From Oscillospiraceae bacterium (lineage in GTDB: Bacteria > Bacillota > Clostridia > Oscillospirales > Ruminococcaceae), in assembly GCA_014858325.1 (NCBI GenBank), contig RKCM01000037.1, positions 1 to 11,522 on the forward strand: a stretch of 11,522 nucleotides of DNA, written 5' to 3'. The position numbers were made by a program, and so were the translations under genes. Below, one piece after another: positions 4,912-11,522 of the stretch; within the stretch, counting starts at the first letter, position 1, and every line of letters starts with the position of its first letter. The notes under the pieces are model-generated. The model did not search any database, was not told the DNA's origin, and was given only the letters and a program-made list of their open reading frames with translations.

Positions 4912-6678
4912 ATGGCTAATCGTTCCATCAGCCGCCGCAGCTTTCTGAAGGCCGTCGGCGCAAGCTCTGCCGCTGTGGCAGCTGCAGGCGTTCTGTCTGC
5001 CTGCGGCGGCTCTTCCAGCACCGCTTCCTCCGCTGCCAGCACCGCAGCTTCCGCCGCCCCCGCCACCACCGAGCTGGCCGACCAGCAGGTGCTGAACCTG
5101 ACCTACGTCGAGCTGAGCCTCATCGATGTGAACGATGTGCGCAACGCCAACGAGTTCGAGGTCCTCACCGCTGTGCAGGAAGGCCTGTTCCGCACCTTTA
5201 CCGATGAGAACGGCGTGGACGTGGTCGAAAATGCAGGCTGCGAGAGCTACGACATCTCTGAGGACGGCCTGACCTACACCTTCCACCTGCGCGACGGCAT
5301 GAAGTGGAGCGACGACCAGCCCGTTACCGCCCAGAACTACGTGGACAGCTGGCTGCGTCTGGTGAACCCGGAGCTGGCCTTCAGCTACGCCTTCCTGGCT
5401 TACGGCATCGTGGGTGCCGAGGATTACTGCGAGAACGGCGGCAAGGTCGAGGATGTTGCTGTGAAGCTGGTGGACGACCTGACCTTCACCGCCACGCTGG
5501 TGGCCCCGGACCCCGCTTTCATCAAGAAGGTGGGCATGGTCTGCTTCTACCCCATCCGCAAGGACCTGATCGATGCTGCCGGTGACGCCAACTGGACCAA
5601 CGATTACACCCTGCACGTCTTCAACGGCCCCTTCTACATCAGCGACCGTGTGCTGGAAAACAACATGACCCTGAAGAAGAACGAGAAGTACTGGAACGCT
5701 TCCGAGGTCACGCTGGAGCAGATCAACCTCCGCGTGGTGGCCGAGTCCTCCACCAAGGCACAGCTGATGGAGAGCCAGCAGATCGACCTGCTGACCCTGA
5801 CCGACTACGAGTACGTCGATCTGTGGGAGAGCAAAGTGCAGGACGGCACCTTCCAGCACCTGAGCAAGAGTGAGCCCAACGTCAACTACCTGGTCATTGA
5901 CCAGCACCCCGCCGGCAACGGCGGCCCCTCCGGCCTGATGCTGAACGCCAAGTGCCGCAAGGCCATGTCTCTGGCCTTTGACCGCGACGAGTTCAACCTG
6001 ATGTTCAAAGAGGGTCTCGTCACCCCCGCTTACAGCCTGATCCCCTACGGCATCACCGTGGGCGAGCAGGAGTTCCGCGCCGCCCACGACGAGCCTCTGG
6101 CCAGCGAGGACACCACTCCCGAAGCACTGAAGGCCCTGTTTGAGGAGGGCATGAAGGAGGCTGGCGTCTCCGGCAGCGCTTCCGATGTGACCCTGACCAC
6201 CTTCCTCTACAACGCCAACGCCGAGAACATGAGCCAGCAGGAGTGGTACAAGCAGCAGCTGGAGGACAAGCTGGGCGTCAAGGTGAAGATCGACACCTAC
6301 CCCGACGTCAGCACCTGGAAGACCGCCCGCGACAGCTACCAGTACGACTTCTACTCCATGGGCTGGAACGGCGACTACAACGACCCCATGACCTTCATGG
6401 AGCTGTTCGTCACCGGCAACGGCTACGCCAAGTTCATGGGCGGCTACTCCAACGCCGAGTATGATGCACTGGTGGACCAGGCCGGCTCCAGCCAGGACGA
6501 TGCCGAGCGCATGAAGCTCTTCGGTGAGGCCGAGGCCCTGCTGATGGAAGAGGGCGGCGTCATCCCCCTGTACTTCAATAACAACCAGATGTACGTCCAG
6601 AGCTACGTCTCCGGCCTGAGCACCCCGATGTTCGGCACAGAGTACGAGTTCAGCCGTGTGAAGATCCTGAAGCACTAA
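4912..6678 (+). CDS. oppA: OppA-type oligopeptide-binding lipoprotein (SBP family 5)
   Basis: This 588-residue extracytoplasmic receptor binds peptides for the OppBCDF importer. The ATG at 4912 has AAGGAG (4898-4903) eight bases upstream. The signal peptide carries twin arginines (SRRSFLK, 7-13) and lipobox LSAC with Cys31, then a Ser/Ala/Thr-rich tether to about residue 53. The mature protein has SBP_bac_5 landmarks: GLTYTFHLRDGMKWSDDQPVTA (119-140), YVDSWLRLVNP (143-153), EKYWNASEV (258-266), KAMSLAFDRDE (350-360) and IPLYF (551-555). The DSW.RL.NP and GDYNDPMTF (487-495) motifs favour the OppA oligopeptide branch over the DppA or nickel-binding branches. It heads the operon and a hairpin with a weak U-rich tail separates it from oppB, so it is probably overproduced relative to the membrane parts. 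Peptide length preference cannot be read from the sequence. Confidence 0.93.
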   Translation: MANRSISRRSFLKAVGASSAAVAAAGVLSACGGSSSTASSAASTAASAAPATTELADQQVLNLTYVELSLIDVNDVRNANEFEVLTAVQEGLFRTFTDENGVDVVENAGCESYDISEDGLTYTFHLRDGMKWSDDQPVTAQNYVDSWLRLVNPELAFSYAFLAYGIVGAEDYCENGGKVEDVAVKLVDDLTFTATLVAPDPAFIKKVGMVCFYPIRKDLIDAAGDANWTNDYTLHVFNGPFYISDRVLENNMTLKKNEKYWNASEVTLEQINLRVVAESSTKAQLMESQQIDLLTLTDYEYVDLWESKVQDGTFQHLSKSEPNVNYLVIDQHPAGNGGPSGLMLNAKCRKAMSLAFDRDEFNLMFKEGLVTPAYSLIPYGITVGEQEFRAAHDEPLASEDTTPEALKALFEEGMKEAGVSGSASDVTLTTFLYNANAENMSQQEWYKQQLEDKLGVKVKIDTYPDVSTWKTARDSYQYDFYSMGWNGDYNDPMTFMELFVTGNGYAKFMGGYSNAEYDALVDQAGSSQDDAERMKLFGEAEALLMEEGGVIPLYFNNNQMYVQSYVSGLSTPMFGTEYEFSRVKILKH

Positions 6679-6694
6679 GCGAACCAAAACCAGA

Positions 6695-6751
6695 CAAAAC
6701 TTCCCTTTGAGAAGGAGCGGGGAGAGCCGAGCGTTCTCCTCGCTTGTTTTG
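6695..6751 (+). terminator. Attenuator-like hairpin between oppA and oppB
   Basis: AGCGGGGAGA (6716-6725) pairs with TCTCCTCGCT (6735-6744), with one G-U pair and a nine-base loop, and is followed by TTGTTTTGT. The T-rich tail is imperfect, which fits partial termination. CAAAAC (6695-6700) can pair with the tail GTTTTG (6746-6751), so the U-rich stretch itself can be hidden in an outer helix. Confidence 0.55.
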
Positions 6752-6759
6752 TATCACTC

Positions 6760-6805
6760 CGCCGGGTGCGGCGTTTGCAGGGGGCCTCTCCCCGCCCGCC
6801 CGGCG
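6760..6805 (+). promoter_or_regulatory. GC-rich foldable stretch before oppB
   Basis: CGCCGGG (6760-6766) is complementary to CCCGGCG (6799-6805), and a GGGG/CCCC pairing (about 6781-6793) is possible inside. The helix ends five bases before the oppB ribosome site GAGGA (6811-6815). There is no U-run, so it may stabilise the 5' end of the oppBCDF message or limit ribosome access. Confidence 0.4.
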
Positions 6806-6825
6806 CAACCGAGGAATTTGCTGCT

Positions 6826-7785
6826 ATGAAAATGCTACAGTATACGGTAAAGCGGCTGATCATCATGCTGTTTACCCTCTTCATCATTGCCACGGCCACC
6901 TTCTTCCTGCTGGCAGCCACCCCCGGCGACGCCCTTTCCGCCCGTGTGGAAAAGCTGCCGGACAGCGTGGCCCAGCGCATGTACGCCAAGTACGGCCTGG
7001 ACAAGCCCGTGATGGAGCGGTACGTCATCACCATGAAAGGCCTTGCCCACGGTGATTTTGGCGAATCCATCATCTACGAGGGCCAGACCGTCCAATCCAT
7101 CATCCACGACAAAGGCCCCATCTCGGCCCGTCTGGGCCTGCAGCAGATGCTGCTGGGCGTCTCCGTCGGTCTGGCACTGGGCGTGCTGGCGGCGGTGAAA
7201 AAGGGCACTTTCTGGGATTATCTCGTGGTCGCCCTCTCCATCCTGCTCATCTCCGTGCCAAACCTGGTCTTTGCCCTGCTGCTGCAGCAGGTGTTTGCGG
7301 GGAAACTGGGCTGGTTCCCGGTCATCGGCTGGCCCAGCACCCACCTGTGGACCAGCGGCTGGCAGTACACCGTGCTGCCCACGCTGGCGGGCTGCTTTGG
7401 CTACATCGCCTCCTACGCCCGTCTGCTCAAGGCCAGCATGCTGGACGTCATGAATCAGGATTACATCCTCACGGCCGAGTCCAAGGGCCTCACCCACCGG
7501 GAGGTCATCCTGCACCACGTGCTGCGCAACTCCTTCATCCCCATCGTCACCAACCTCCCCATGAGCGTGGCCATGTGCATCACCGGCTCCTTCTTCATTG
7601 AGAGCGTCTTCTCCATCCCGGGCCTGGGCCTGTACTACGTCAACGCCGTGGCGGCGCAGGACGTCACCATCGTTATGGGCGAGACCGTCATTCTGGCGGC
7701 GCTGTATATCATCGTCGTCTTTGTCACCGATATTTTGTACACCATTGTCGATCCGCGCATTCGCATTCGCGGCGGCAAGCGCTAA
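6826..7785 (+). CDS. oppB: OppB, peptide ABC transporter permease
   Basis: This 319-residue inner-membrane permease forms the translocation channel with OppC. The ATG at 6826 follows GAGGA (6811-6815) by ten bases; the reading frame stays open upstream to 6766, but that stretch is the GC-rich hairpin and lacks a ribosome site. The N-terminal helix (10-30) is followed by the family's ATPGDALSA, YGLDKPVMERY (56-66) and GDFGESI (76-82). Further membrane helices lie near 105-124, 132-156, 182-202, 242-262 and 286-306. The EAA loop that docks on the ATPases is YILTAESKGLTHREVILHHV (213-232), followed by LRNSFIPI (233-240). The tail YTIVDPRIRI (305-314) is typical. Its stop overlaps the oppC ribosome site, so translation is tightly linked. 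Confidence 0.96.
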   Translation: MKMLQYTVKRLIIMLFTLFIIATATFFLLAATPGDALSARVEKLPDSVAQRMYAKYGLDKPVMERYVITMKGLAHGDFGESIIYEGQTVQSIIHDKGPISARLGLQQMLLGVSVGLALGVLAAVKKGTFWDYLVVALSILLISVPNLVFALLLQQVFAGKLGWFPVIGWPSTHLWTSGWQYTVLPTLAGCFGYIASYARLLKASMLDVMNQDYILTAESKGLTHREVILHHVLRNSFIPIVTNLPMSVAMCITGSFFIESVFSIPGLGLYYVNAVAAQDVTIVMGETVILAALYIIVVFVTDILYTIVDPRIRIRGGKR

Positions 7786-7799
7786 GGAGGTGCGGAACT

Positions 7800-8729
7800 A
7801 TGGCTGAAAACACGAAATTCCTCACTCCCGAGCAGGCGGCCCGGGTGGACCGCAGCCGTTTTGATGCAGAAAAGATCGACCGCCCCACCATCACCTACTG
7901 GCAGGGTGCCTGGCGGCGGCTGAAGAAGAACCCGCTGGCCGTCACCGCCATGGTGATGATGGTCGTCATCCTCTTCTTCATCCTGCTGGGCCCCACCATC
8001 AGCGGGCAGGAGTACGTGAAGATCAGCGCTGCCCTGAAGAACCACGCCCCGGACGGCCAGAGCTGGTTTGGCACCGACACCATGGGCCGTGATATCTTCT
8101 GCCGGGTATGGATCGGCGCACGGCTGTCCCTCATCGTGGCGCTGGTCTGCTCCACCATCCAGATCGTGGTGGGCTGCGCCTACGGCGGCATCATGGCCTA
8201 CTTTGGCGGCGTGGTGGACAGCGTGATGATGCGCATCATCGAGATCATCACCTCCTTCCCCTCCCTGCTCATCACCCTGCTGATCATGATGGTGGTGGGC
8301 CAGAACGTGGGCGGCCTGCTGTTTGCCATGTGCATCACCAGCTGGTGCGGCACGGCCCGCCAGATGCGCGGCCAGCTGATGCAGCTGCGCGAGTCCGAGT
8401 ATGTGCAGGCAGCCCAGATGATCGGTGCCTCCCCGGCCCGCATCATCACCAAGCACCTGCTGCCCAACACCGTCAGCATCCTGATCCTGAACCTCTGCTC
8501 CAGCATCCCCAGCTACATCTTCACCGAGGCCAGCCTGAGCTTTTTGGGCATGGGCCTGTCCAGCGATGTCATCAGTCTGGGCGTCCTCATCAGCCAGGGC
8601 AAAGGCAAGATGGATTTCTACCCCTGGCAGCTGTTCTTCCCGGCTGCGGTGCTCTGCATCGCCGTGCTGGCGTTCAACCTGCTGGGCGACGGCCTGCGCG
8701 ACGCGCTGGACCCCCGCACCATGGAATAA
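7800..8729 (+). CDS. oppC: OppC, peptide ABC transporter permease
   Basis: This 309-residue partner of OppB is in the usual OppC/DppC size range. The ATG at 7800 follows AAGGAGG (7784-7790) by nine bases. It has the characteristic long cytoplasmic N-terminus with WQGAWRRLKKNPLAV (34-48), a first membrane helix at about 46-64, and the conserved FGTDTMGRDIFCRVWIGAR (90-108) leading into the core. Further hydrophobic segments are near 110-135, 155-180, 225-245 and 278-296. The EAA coupling loop is YVQAAQMIGASPARIITKHL (201-220), then LPN. EASLSFLGMGL (243-253) and the end GDGLRDALDPR (296-306) are family hallmarks. Four Cys lie in or near the membrane; I attach no function to them. The stop overlaps the oppD ribosome site. 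Confidence 0.96.
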   Translation: MAENTKFLTPEQAARVDRSRFDAEKIDRPTITYWQGAWRRLKKNPLAVTAMVMMVVILFFILLGPTISGQEYVKISAALKNHAPDGQSWFGTDTMGRDIFCRVWIGARLSLIVALVCSTIQIVVGCAYGGIMAYFGGVVDSVMMRIIEIITSFPSLLITLLIMMVVGQNVGGLLFAMCITSWCGTARQMRGQLMQLRESEYVQAAQMIGASPARIITKHLLPNTVSILILNLCSSIPSYIFTEASLSFLGMGLSSDVISLGVLISQGKGKMDFYPWQLFFPAAVLCIAVLAFNLLGDGLRDALDPRTME

Positions 8730-8741
8730 GGAGGCTGCAAC

Positions 8742-9770
8742 ATGAGTGAAAAACTGCTGGAAGTAAACAACCTCCGCGTCTCCTACCACACCTATGCGGG
8801 CGAGGTACAGAGCGTGCGGGGCGTCAGCTTCACCGTCAACAAGGGCGAAACGGTGGCCATCGTCGGCGAGTCCGGCTGCGGCAAATCCGTCACCGCCAAA
8901 AGCATCATGCGGCTCATCAAGACGCCGCCTGCCGAGATCAAAGAGGGCAGCTCCATCGTCTTCAACGGCGAGGATGTGCTGAAATTCAACGAAAAGCGCC
9001 TGTGCGCCTACCGGGGCGGCGAGGTGGCCATGGTGTTCCAGGACGCGCTGGCCGCGCTGAACCCCACCATGACCGTGGGCAACCAGATCATGGAGAACCT
9101 GCGCCACCACACCAAGCTCAGCAAAAAAGAGGCCAAGGCCCGCGCCGTGGAGCTGCTGCGGATGGTGGGCATCCCCCAGCCGGAGAGCCGGGTGGACCAG
9201 TACCCCCACGAGTTCTCCGGCGGCATGCGCCAGCGCGTCATGATCGCCATTGCGTTTGCCTGCGACCCCCAGCTGCTGATCGCCGATGAGCCCACCACCG
9301 CGCTGGACGTGACCATTCAGGCCCAGATCATCGATCTGCTGAAGGACCTGCAGAAAGAGAAGAATGCCTCGGTCATCCTCATCACCCACGACCTGGGCGT
9401 GGTGGCCAACATCGCCGACCGCATCGTGGTCATGTACGCAGGCCAGATCGTGGAGCGGGGCCCCAGCGTGGAGGTCTTCCACCACCCCCGCCACCCCTAC
9501 ACCAACGCCCTGCTGGAGGCCGTGCCCCGTCTCGACCTGGAGAACAAGCAGACCCTCGCCAGCATCGAGGGCACCCCGCCCGACCTGATCGCGCCGCCCA
9601 AGGGCTGCCCCTTCTGCACCCGCTGCAAGTACTGCATGGAGATCTGCTGCGAGCAGCAGCCCCCCGTGCTGGATTTTGGCGGCGGCCACGAGGCAGGCTG
9701 CTGGCTGTACCGACTGGAGACCCCCGCCGCCGATGCGCCCTTTACACAGGAGGCCCACTATGAAGGATAA
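8742..9770 (+). CDS. oppD: OppD, peptide transporter ATPase with an extended C-terminal cysteine cluster
   Basis: This 342-residue ATPase pairs with OppF to power import. The ATG at 8742 follows AAGGAGG (8728-8734) by seven bases. The nucleotide-binding domain has Walker A GESGCGKS (42-49), Q-loop VFQD (98-101), signature FSGGMRQR (158-165), Walker B LLIADEP (178-184) and switch His216 (ITHDLG). The C-terminal oligopeptide-transporter extension runs from about HPYT (251) onward. The family normally shows about four conserved Cys here. This protein has seven: C289, C292, C295, C298, C302, C303 and C320. Four of them form CX2CX2CX3C (292, 295, 298, 302), the spacing of a bacterial ferredoxin cluster. 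An iron-sulphur cluster is known in some DppD/OppD proteins, so one is likely here; the extra cysteines are unusual. oppF overlaps its last 11 bases. Confidence 0.96.
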   Translation: MSEKLLEVNNLRVSYHTYAGEVQSVRGVSFTVNKGETVAIVGESGCGKSVTAKSIMRLIKTPPAEIKEGSSIVFNGEDVLKFNEKRLCAYRGGEVAMVFQDALAALNPTMTVGNQIMENLRHHTKLSKKEAKARAVELLRMVGIPQPESRVDQYPHEFSGGMRQRVMIAIAFACDPQLLIADEPTTALDVTIQAQIIDLLKDLQKEKNASVILITHDLGVVANIADRIVVMYAGQIVERGPSVEVFHHPRHPYTNALLEAVPRLDLENKQTLASIEGTPPDLIAPPKGCPFCTRCKYCMEICCEQQPPVLDFGGGHEAGCWLYRLETPAADAPFTQEAHYEG

Positions 9771-10734
9771 CGTGGTACTGGAAGTCAAACACCTCAAAAA
9801 ATACTTCGACCTCGGCCATGGCCGCACCCTGCACGCCGTGGACGACGTCTCCTTCACCATCCATGAAGGCGAGACGCTGGGCCTTGTGGGCGAGAGCGGC
9901 TGCGGCAAGACCACCTGCGGCCGCACCTGCCTTGGCATGTACAACAAGACCGCCGGCGAGGTGCTCTACCGGGGCCAGGACGTCCACGCCCTCAAGGGCA
10001 GCGAGCTGTTTGCCTACAAGCGGGAGGCCCAGATGGTCTTTCAGGACCCCTACGCCTCCCTCGACCCCCGCATGACCGTCAGCGACATCGTGGCCGAAGG
10101 CATGGACGTGCATCACCTGTACAAGAATAAGGCCGAGCGCACCGAGAAGATCTACGAGCTGCTGGAAAAGGTGGGCCTGAACAAGGAGCACGCCAACCGC
10201 TTCATCCACGAGTTTTCGGGCGGCCAGCGCCAGCGCATCGGCATCGCCCGGGCTCTGGCCATGGAGCCCAAGTTTCTGGTGATGGACGAGCCCATCTCCG
10301 CGCTGGACGTGTCCATTCAGGCACAGGTCATCAATATGCTCATCCGGCTGCAGAAGGAGCTGGGCCTGACCTATCTCTTCGTCGCCCACGACCTTTCCAT
10401 GGTCAAGCACATCTCGGACCGCGTGGCCGTCATGTATCTGGGCCAGATCGTCGAGATCACCCGCTCCGAGGAGCTGTACAGCCACCCGCTCCACCCCTAC
10501 ACCCAGGCGCTGCTCTCCGCCATCCCCATCCCAGACCCCCTCATCGAGGCCCAGCGCGAGAGCAAGCGCATCCATCTGGAGGGCGAAGTCACCAGCCCCA
10601 TCGACCCGGCCCCGGGCTGCCGCTTTGCCAGCCGCTGCCCCTACGCCACCGCCCGCTGCAAGGAAGCTACCCCCACCCTGAAAGAGGTGGGCAACGGCCA
10701 CGAGGTGGCCTGCTTCCGGGTGACGGGCGAATAA
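9760..10734 (+). CDS. oppF: OppF, peptide transporter ATPase
   Basis: This 324-residue ATPase is the second motor subunit of the Opp importer. The ATG at 9760 lies inside the end of oppD (11-base overlap) and follows AGGAGG (9748-9753) by six bases; the frame is open upstream, but that sequence is oppD coding. Motifs are complete: Walker A GESGCGKT (44-51), Q-loop VFQDPYASLDPRMTV (93-107), signature FSGGQRQR (152-159), Walker B FLVMDEP (172-178), D-loop SALD (180-183) and switch His210 (VAHDLS). VFQDPYASLDPRM is typical of the OppF/DppF branch. The C-terminal extension keeps the standard cysteines C287, C293, C300 and C318, without the additional ones seen in OppD. Overlap with oppD implies translational coupling and equal subunit amounts. 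Confidence 0.96.
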   Translation: MKDNVVLEVKHLKKYFDLGHGRTLHAVDDVSFTIHEGETLGLVGESGCGKTTCGRTCLGMYNKTAGEVLYRGQDVHALKGSELFAYKREAQMVFQDPYASLDPRMTVSDIVAEGMDVHHLYKNKAERTEKIYELLEKVGLNKEHANRFIHEFSGGQRQRIGIARALAMEPKFLVMDEPISALDVSIQAQVINMLIRLQKELGLTYLFVAHDLSMVKHISDRVAVMYLGQIVEITRSEELYSHPLHPYTQALLSAIPIPDPLIEAQRESKRIHLEGEVTSPIDPAPGCRFASRCPYATARCKEATPTLKEVGNGHEVACFRVTGE

Positions 10735-10747
10735 GCGGGGCCGCTGT

Positions 10748-11110
10748 ATGCAGAACAGGCAAAACGCTGCCCGGTATCTGAAGGACGCCGGGAAGGCCCT
10801 GCTCCTCGGCCTGGCCGCAGCCGCGGCCGTCTTTGCGGTGCTCTTCCTCGTCGGCCTGTGCACCCACGGTTTTGCGCCGCTGGCCGGGCTGGACCTGGCC
10901 CGCCGGGGGCTCTTCCTCGTTGGGGCGCTGGCCCTGCTGGTCAGCGCAGGCGCGCTCCTCCTGCCCGAAAAAGCCGCCTCCGTCCGGGAGAAGGAGGGCT
11001 GGAGCTCCCGCTTCTCCCGCCTGGGGCTGTTCGGCGTGCTCTTCTGCGCCGCCGTGGTCATCCTGGCGGCGGGGAGCCTGCTGGACGCCCTGCTTTTCCG
11101 GCTGGTCTAA
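10748..11110 (+). CDS. Small hydrophobic membrane protein, function unknown
   Basis: I do not recognise this 120-residue protein. It begins 13 bases after oppF and ends just before the operon terminator, so it is probably co-transcribed with opp. It has a basic N-terminus (MQNRQNAARYLKDAGK), hydrophobic segments at about 17-38, 53-72 and 92-117, a short loop with His40, and a charged segment EKAASVREKEGWSSRFSR (74-91) between the second and third helices. Two Cys (38, 100) lie in or near the membrane. The ribosome site is weak (GCGGGG, 10736-10741), so translation may depend on ribosomes finishing oppF. Codon use matches its neighbours, which supports a real gene. A third-base-biased frame with three clear helices is unlikely to be chance, but no function can be assigned. 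Confidence 0.7.
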   Translation: MQNRQNAARYLKDAGKALLLGLAAAAAVFAVLFLVGLCTHGFAPLAGLDLARRGLFLVGALALLVSAGALLLPEKAASVREKEGWSSRFSRLGLFGVLFCAAVVILAAGSLLDALLFRLV

Positions 11111-11124
11111 GCACTCAACACCGA

Positions 11125-11165
11125 AACAGCCTTTGAGGAAACACTTCCGCGAGGGCTGTTTTTTT
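11125..11165 (+). terminator. Terminator of the opp operon
   Basis: AACAGCC (11125-11131) pairs with GGCTGTT (11154-11160). An inner stem GGAA/TTCC (11137-11140/11145-11148) closes on ACAC. Seven T run from 11159 to 11165. It separates the opp transcript from the next gene. Confidence 0.85.
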
Positions 11166-11176
11166 GCGTGGGAGTG

Positions 11177-11185
11177 TGGTACAAT
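11177..11185 (+). promoter_or_regulatory. Extended -10 promoter of the acetyltransferase gene
   Basis: TGG-TACAAT is an extended -10 element (TGn followed by a good hexamer). The -35 region falls on the T-run of the preceding terminator (about 11157-11162) and is a poor match, as is usual for extended -10 promoters. The start of transcription would be near 11192. Confidence 0.55.
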
Positions 11186-11225
11186 AAGGCCGTAGATCCC
11201 AAAACCCACAACAGCAAGGAGAATT

Positions 11226-11522
11226 ATGAAGCCTGATTACAAACTGGTCGCCAAAGCCAAATACATCCACGCCACCACCGACCTTGCCAGCGAGCTCTGG
11301 CATGAGGTCTACAAGCGCTTCTACCCGGCAAAGCAGCTGGACGCTCTGGTGGAGCGGCTGCAGAGCGCCGACGCCATTGAGGCGGACATCGACAACGATG
11401 TGAACTATTTCCTCGTGGTGCTGGGCGGCAAGACCATCGGATATTTTGCCTGGAAGATGGAGAACACGTCCCTCCACCTGATGCACCTCTACCTCAAGCC
11501 CGAGTACCGGGGCAAGGCGCTG
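11226..11522 (+). CDS. GNAT-type N-acetyltransferase, 3' end outside the window
   Basis: The 99 codons up to the window edge start at the ATG at 11226, which has AAGGAG (11216-11221) four bases upstream, a rather short spacing. The visible part opens MKPDYKLVAKAKYIHATTDL and has a helical stretch ELWHEVYKRFYPAKQLDALV (23-42). A beta strand NYFLVVLGGKTIGYFAWKME (60-79) follows, then LHLMHLYLKPEYRGKAL at the end. LYLKPEYRGKAL is the acetyl-CoA-binding motif A of the GNAT fold (V.P..RGKG-type), and the preceding strand with GKTIGY fits that fold's central sheet. The acceptor substrate (protein, amine or small molecule) cannot be told. It is a separate transcription unit from opp. Confidence 0.85.
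   Translation, partial: MKPDYKLVAKAKYIHATTDLASELWHEVYKRFYPAKQLDALVERLQSADAIEADIDNDVNYFLVVLGGKTIGYFAWKMENTSLHLMHLYLKPEYRGKAL

Noticed and set aside
4786..6687. A 633-codon open frame on the minus strand opposite oppA, and similar long antisense frames at 2967-4736 and 7782-9947
   Set aside because: They are mirror frames of GC-rich genes with strong third-base bias. Their translations are low-complexity (Gly/His/Val/Gln/Asp-rich) with no domain motifs, while the plus strand holds complete, motif-rich transporter genes.
6766..6825. Upstream start of oppB at 6766, adding 20 residues
   Set aside because: The extra residues are Arg/Pro-rich, encoded by the GC-rich hairpin, and lack a ribosome site. 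The ATG at 6826 follows GAGGA and gives the normal permease N-terminus.
9676..9759. Upstream start of oppF at 9676, adding 28 residues
   Set aside because: This stretch is the C-terminal coding region of oppD in another frame. The ATG at 9760 has AGGAGG six bases upstream.
1..11522. Search for CRISPR arrays, insertion sequences, tRNA or rRNA genes, integrase sites or toxin-antitoxin/defence genes
   Set aside because: No spaced repeats, transposase motifs, tRNA-like folds or defence domains were seen. All sizeable genes are transport, regulatory or acetyltransferase proteins apart from one small unknown.

Overview
The window looks like chromosomal DNA from a GC-rich, low-branching Firmicute of the Faecalibacterium/Subdoligranulum/Gemmiger type (Oscillospiraceae). 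This is an inference, based on strong AAGGAGG ribosome sites, lipoprotein signal peptides followed by Ser/Ala/Thr-rich linkers, GC-rich third codon positions and no outer-membrane genes. It is a nutrient-uptake region with two complete solute importers, each headed by its own secreted binding lipoprotein. I see no mobile element, CRISPR array, rRNA or tRNA, and nothing that is clearly a new defence or catalytic system. The less ordinary signals are regulatory, plus one unusual cysteine cluster in OppD.

Layout. Positions 1-984 (minus strand) hold a LysR-type regulator that runs off the left edge. A 348-base divergent intergenic region follows, with a good sigma-A-type promoter (TTGAAC-17-TAAGAT), two operator-like palindromes, a foldable leader and an exact 11-bp tandem repeat. 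The plus strand then carries tctC-tctB-tctA (1333-4568), a tripartite tricarboxylate transporter (TTT family), closed by a strong terminator with a GAAA-capped stem at 4599-4634. The LysR protein is the obvious candidate regulator of this operon.

A 343-base intergenic region holds a near-consensus promoter (TTGACA-17-TATCAT) bracketed by two copies of a TTnTGTGAAAA...ACACAA motif. It drives oppA-oppB-oppC-oppD-oppF (4912-10734), a full oligopeptide ABC importer: a lipoprotein receptor, two permeases and two ATPases with C-terminal cysteine clusters. A small unrecognised membrane protein (10748-11110) is attached to the end of the operon, and a terminator follows at 11125-11165. The right edge contains the start of a GNAT-type acetyltransferase with its own extended -10 promoter.

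The two operons share a plan. Each promoter is followed by a leader of roughly 125 nt that can fold. The binding-protein gene comes first, then a GC-rich hairpin with a U-rich tail, then the membrane genes. The hairpins probably let the cell make much more binding protein than permease. In tctC-tctB this is reinforced by a hairpin over the tctB ribosome site and a TTG start codon.
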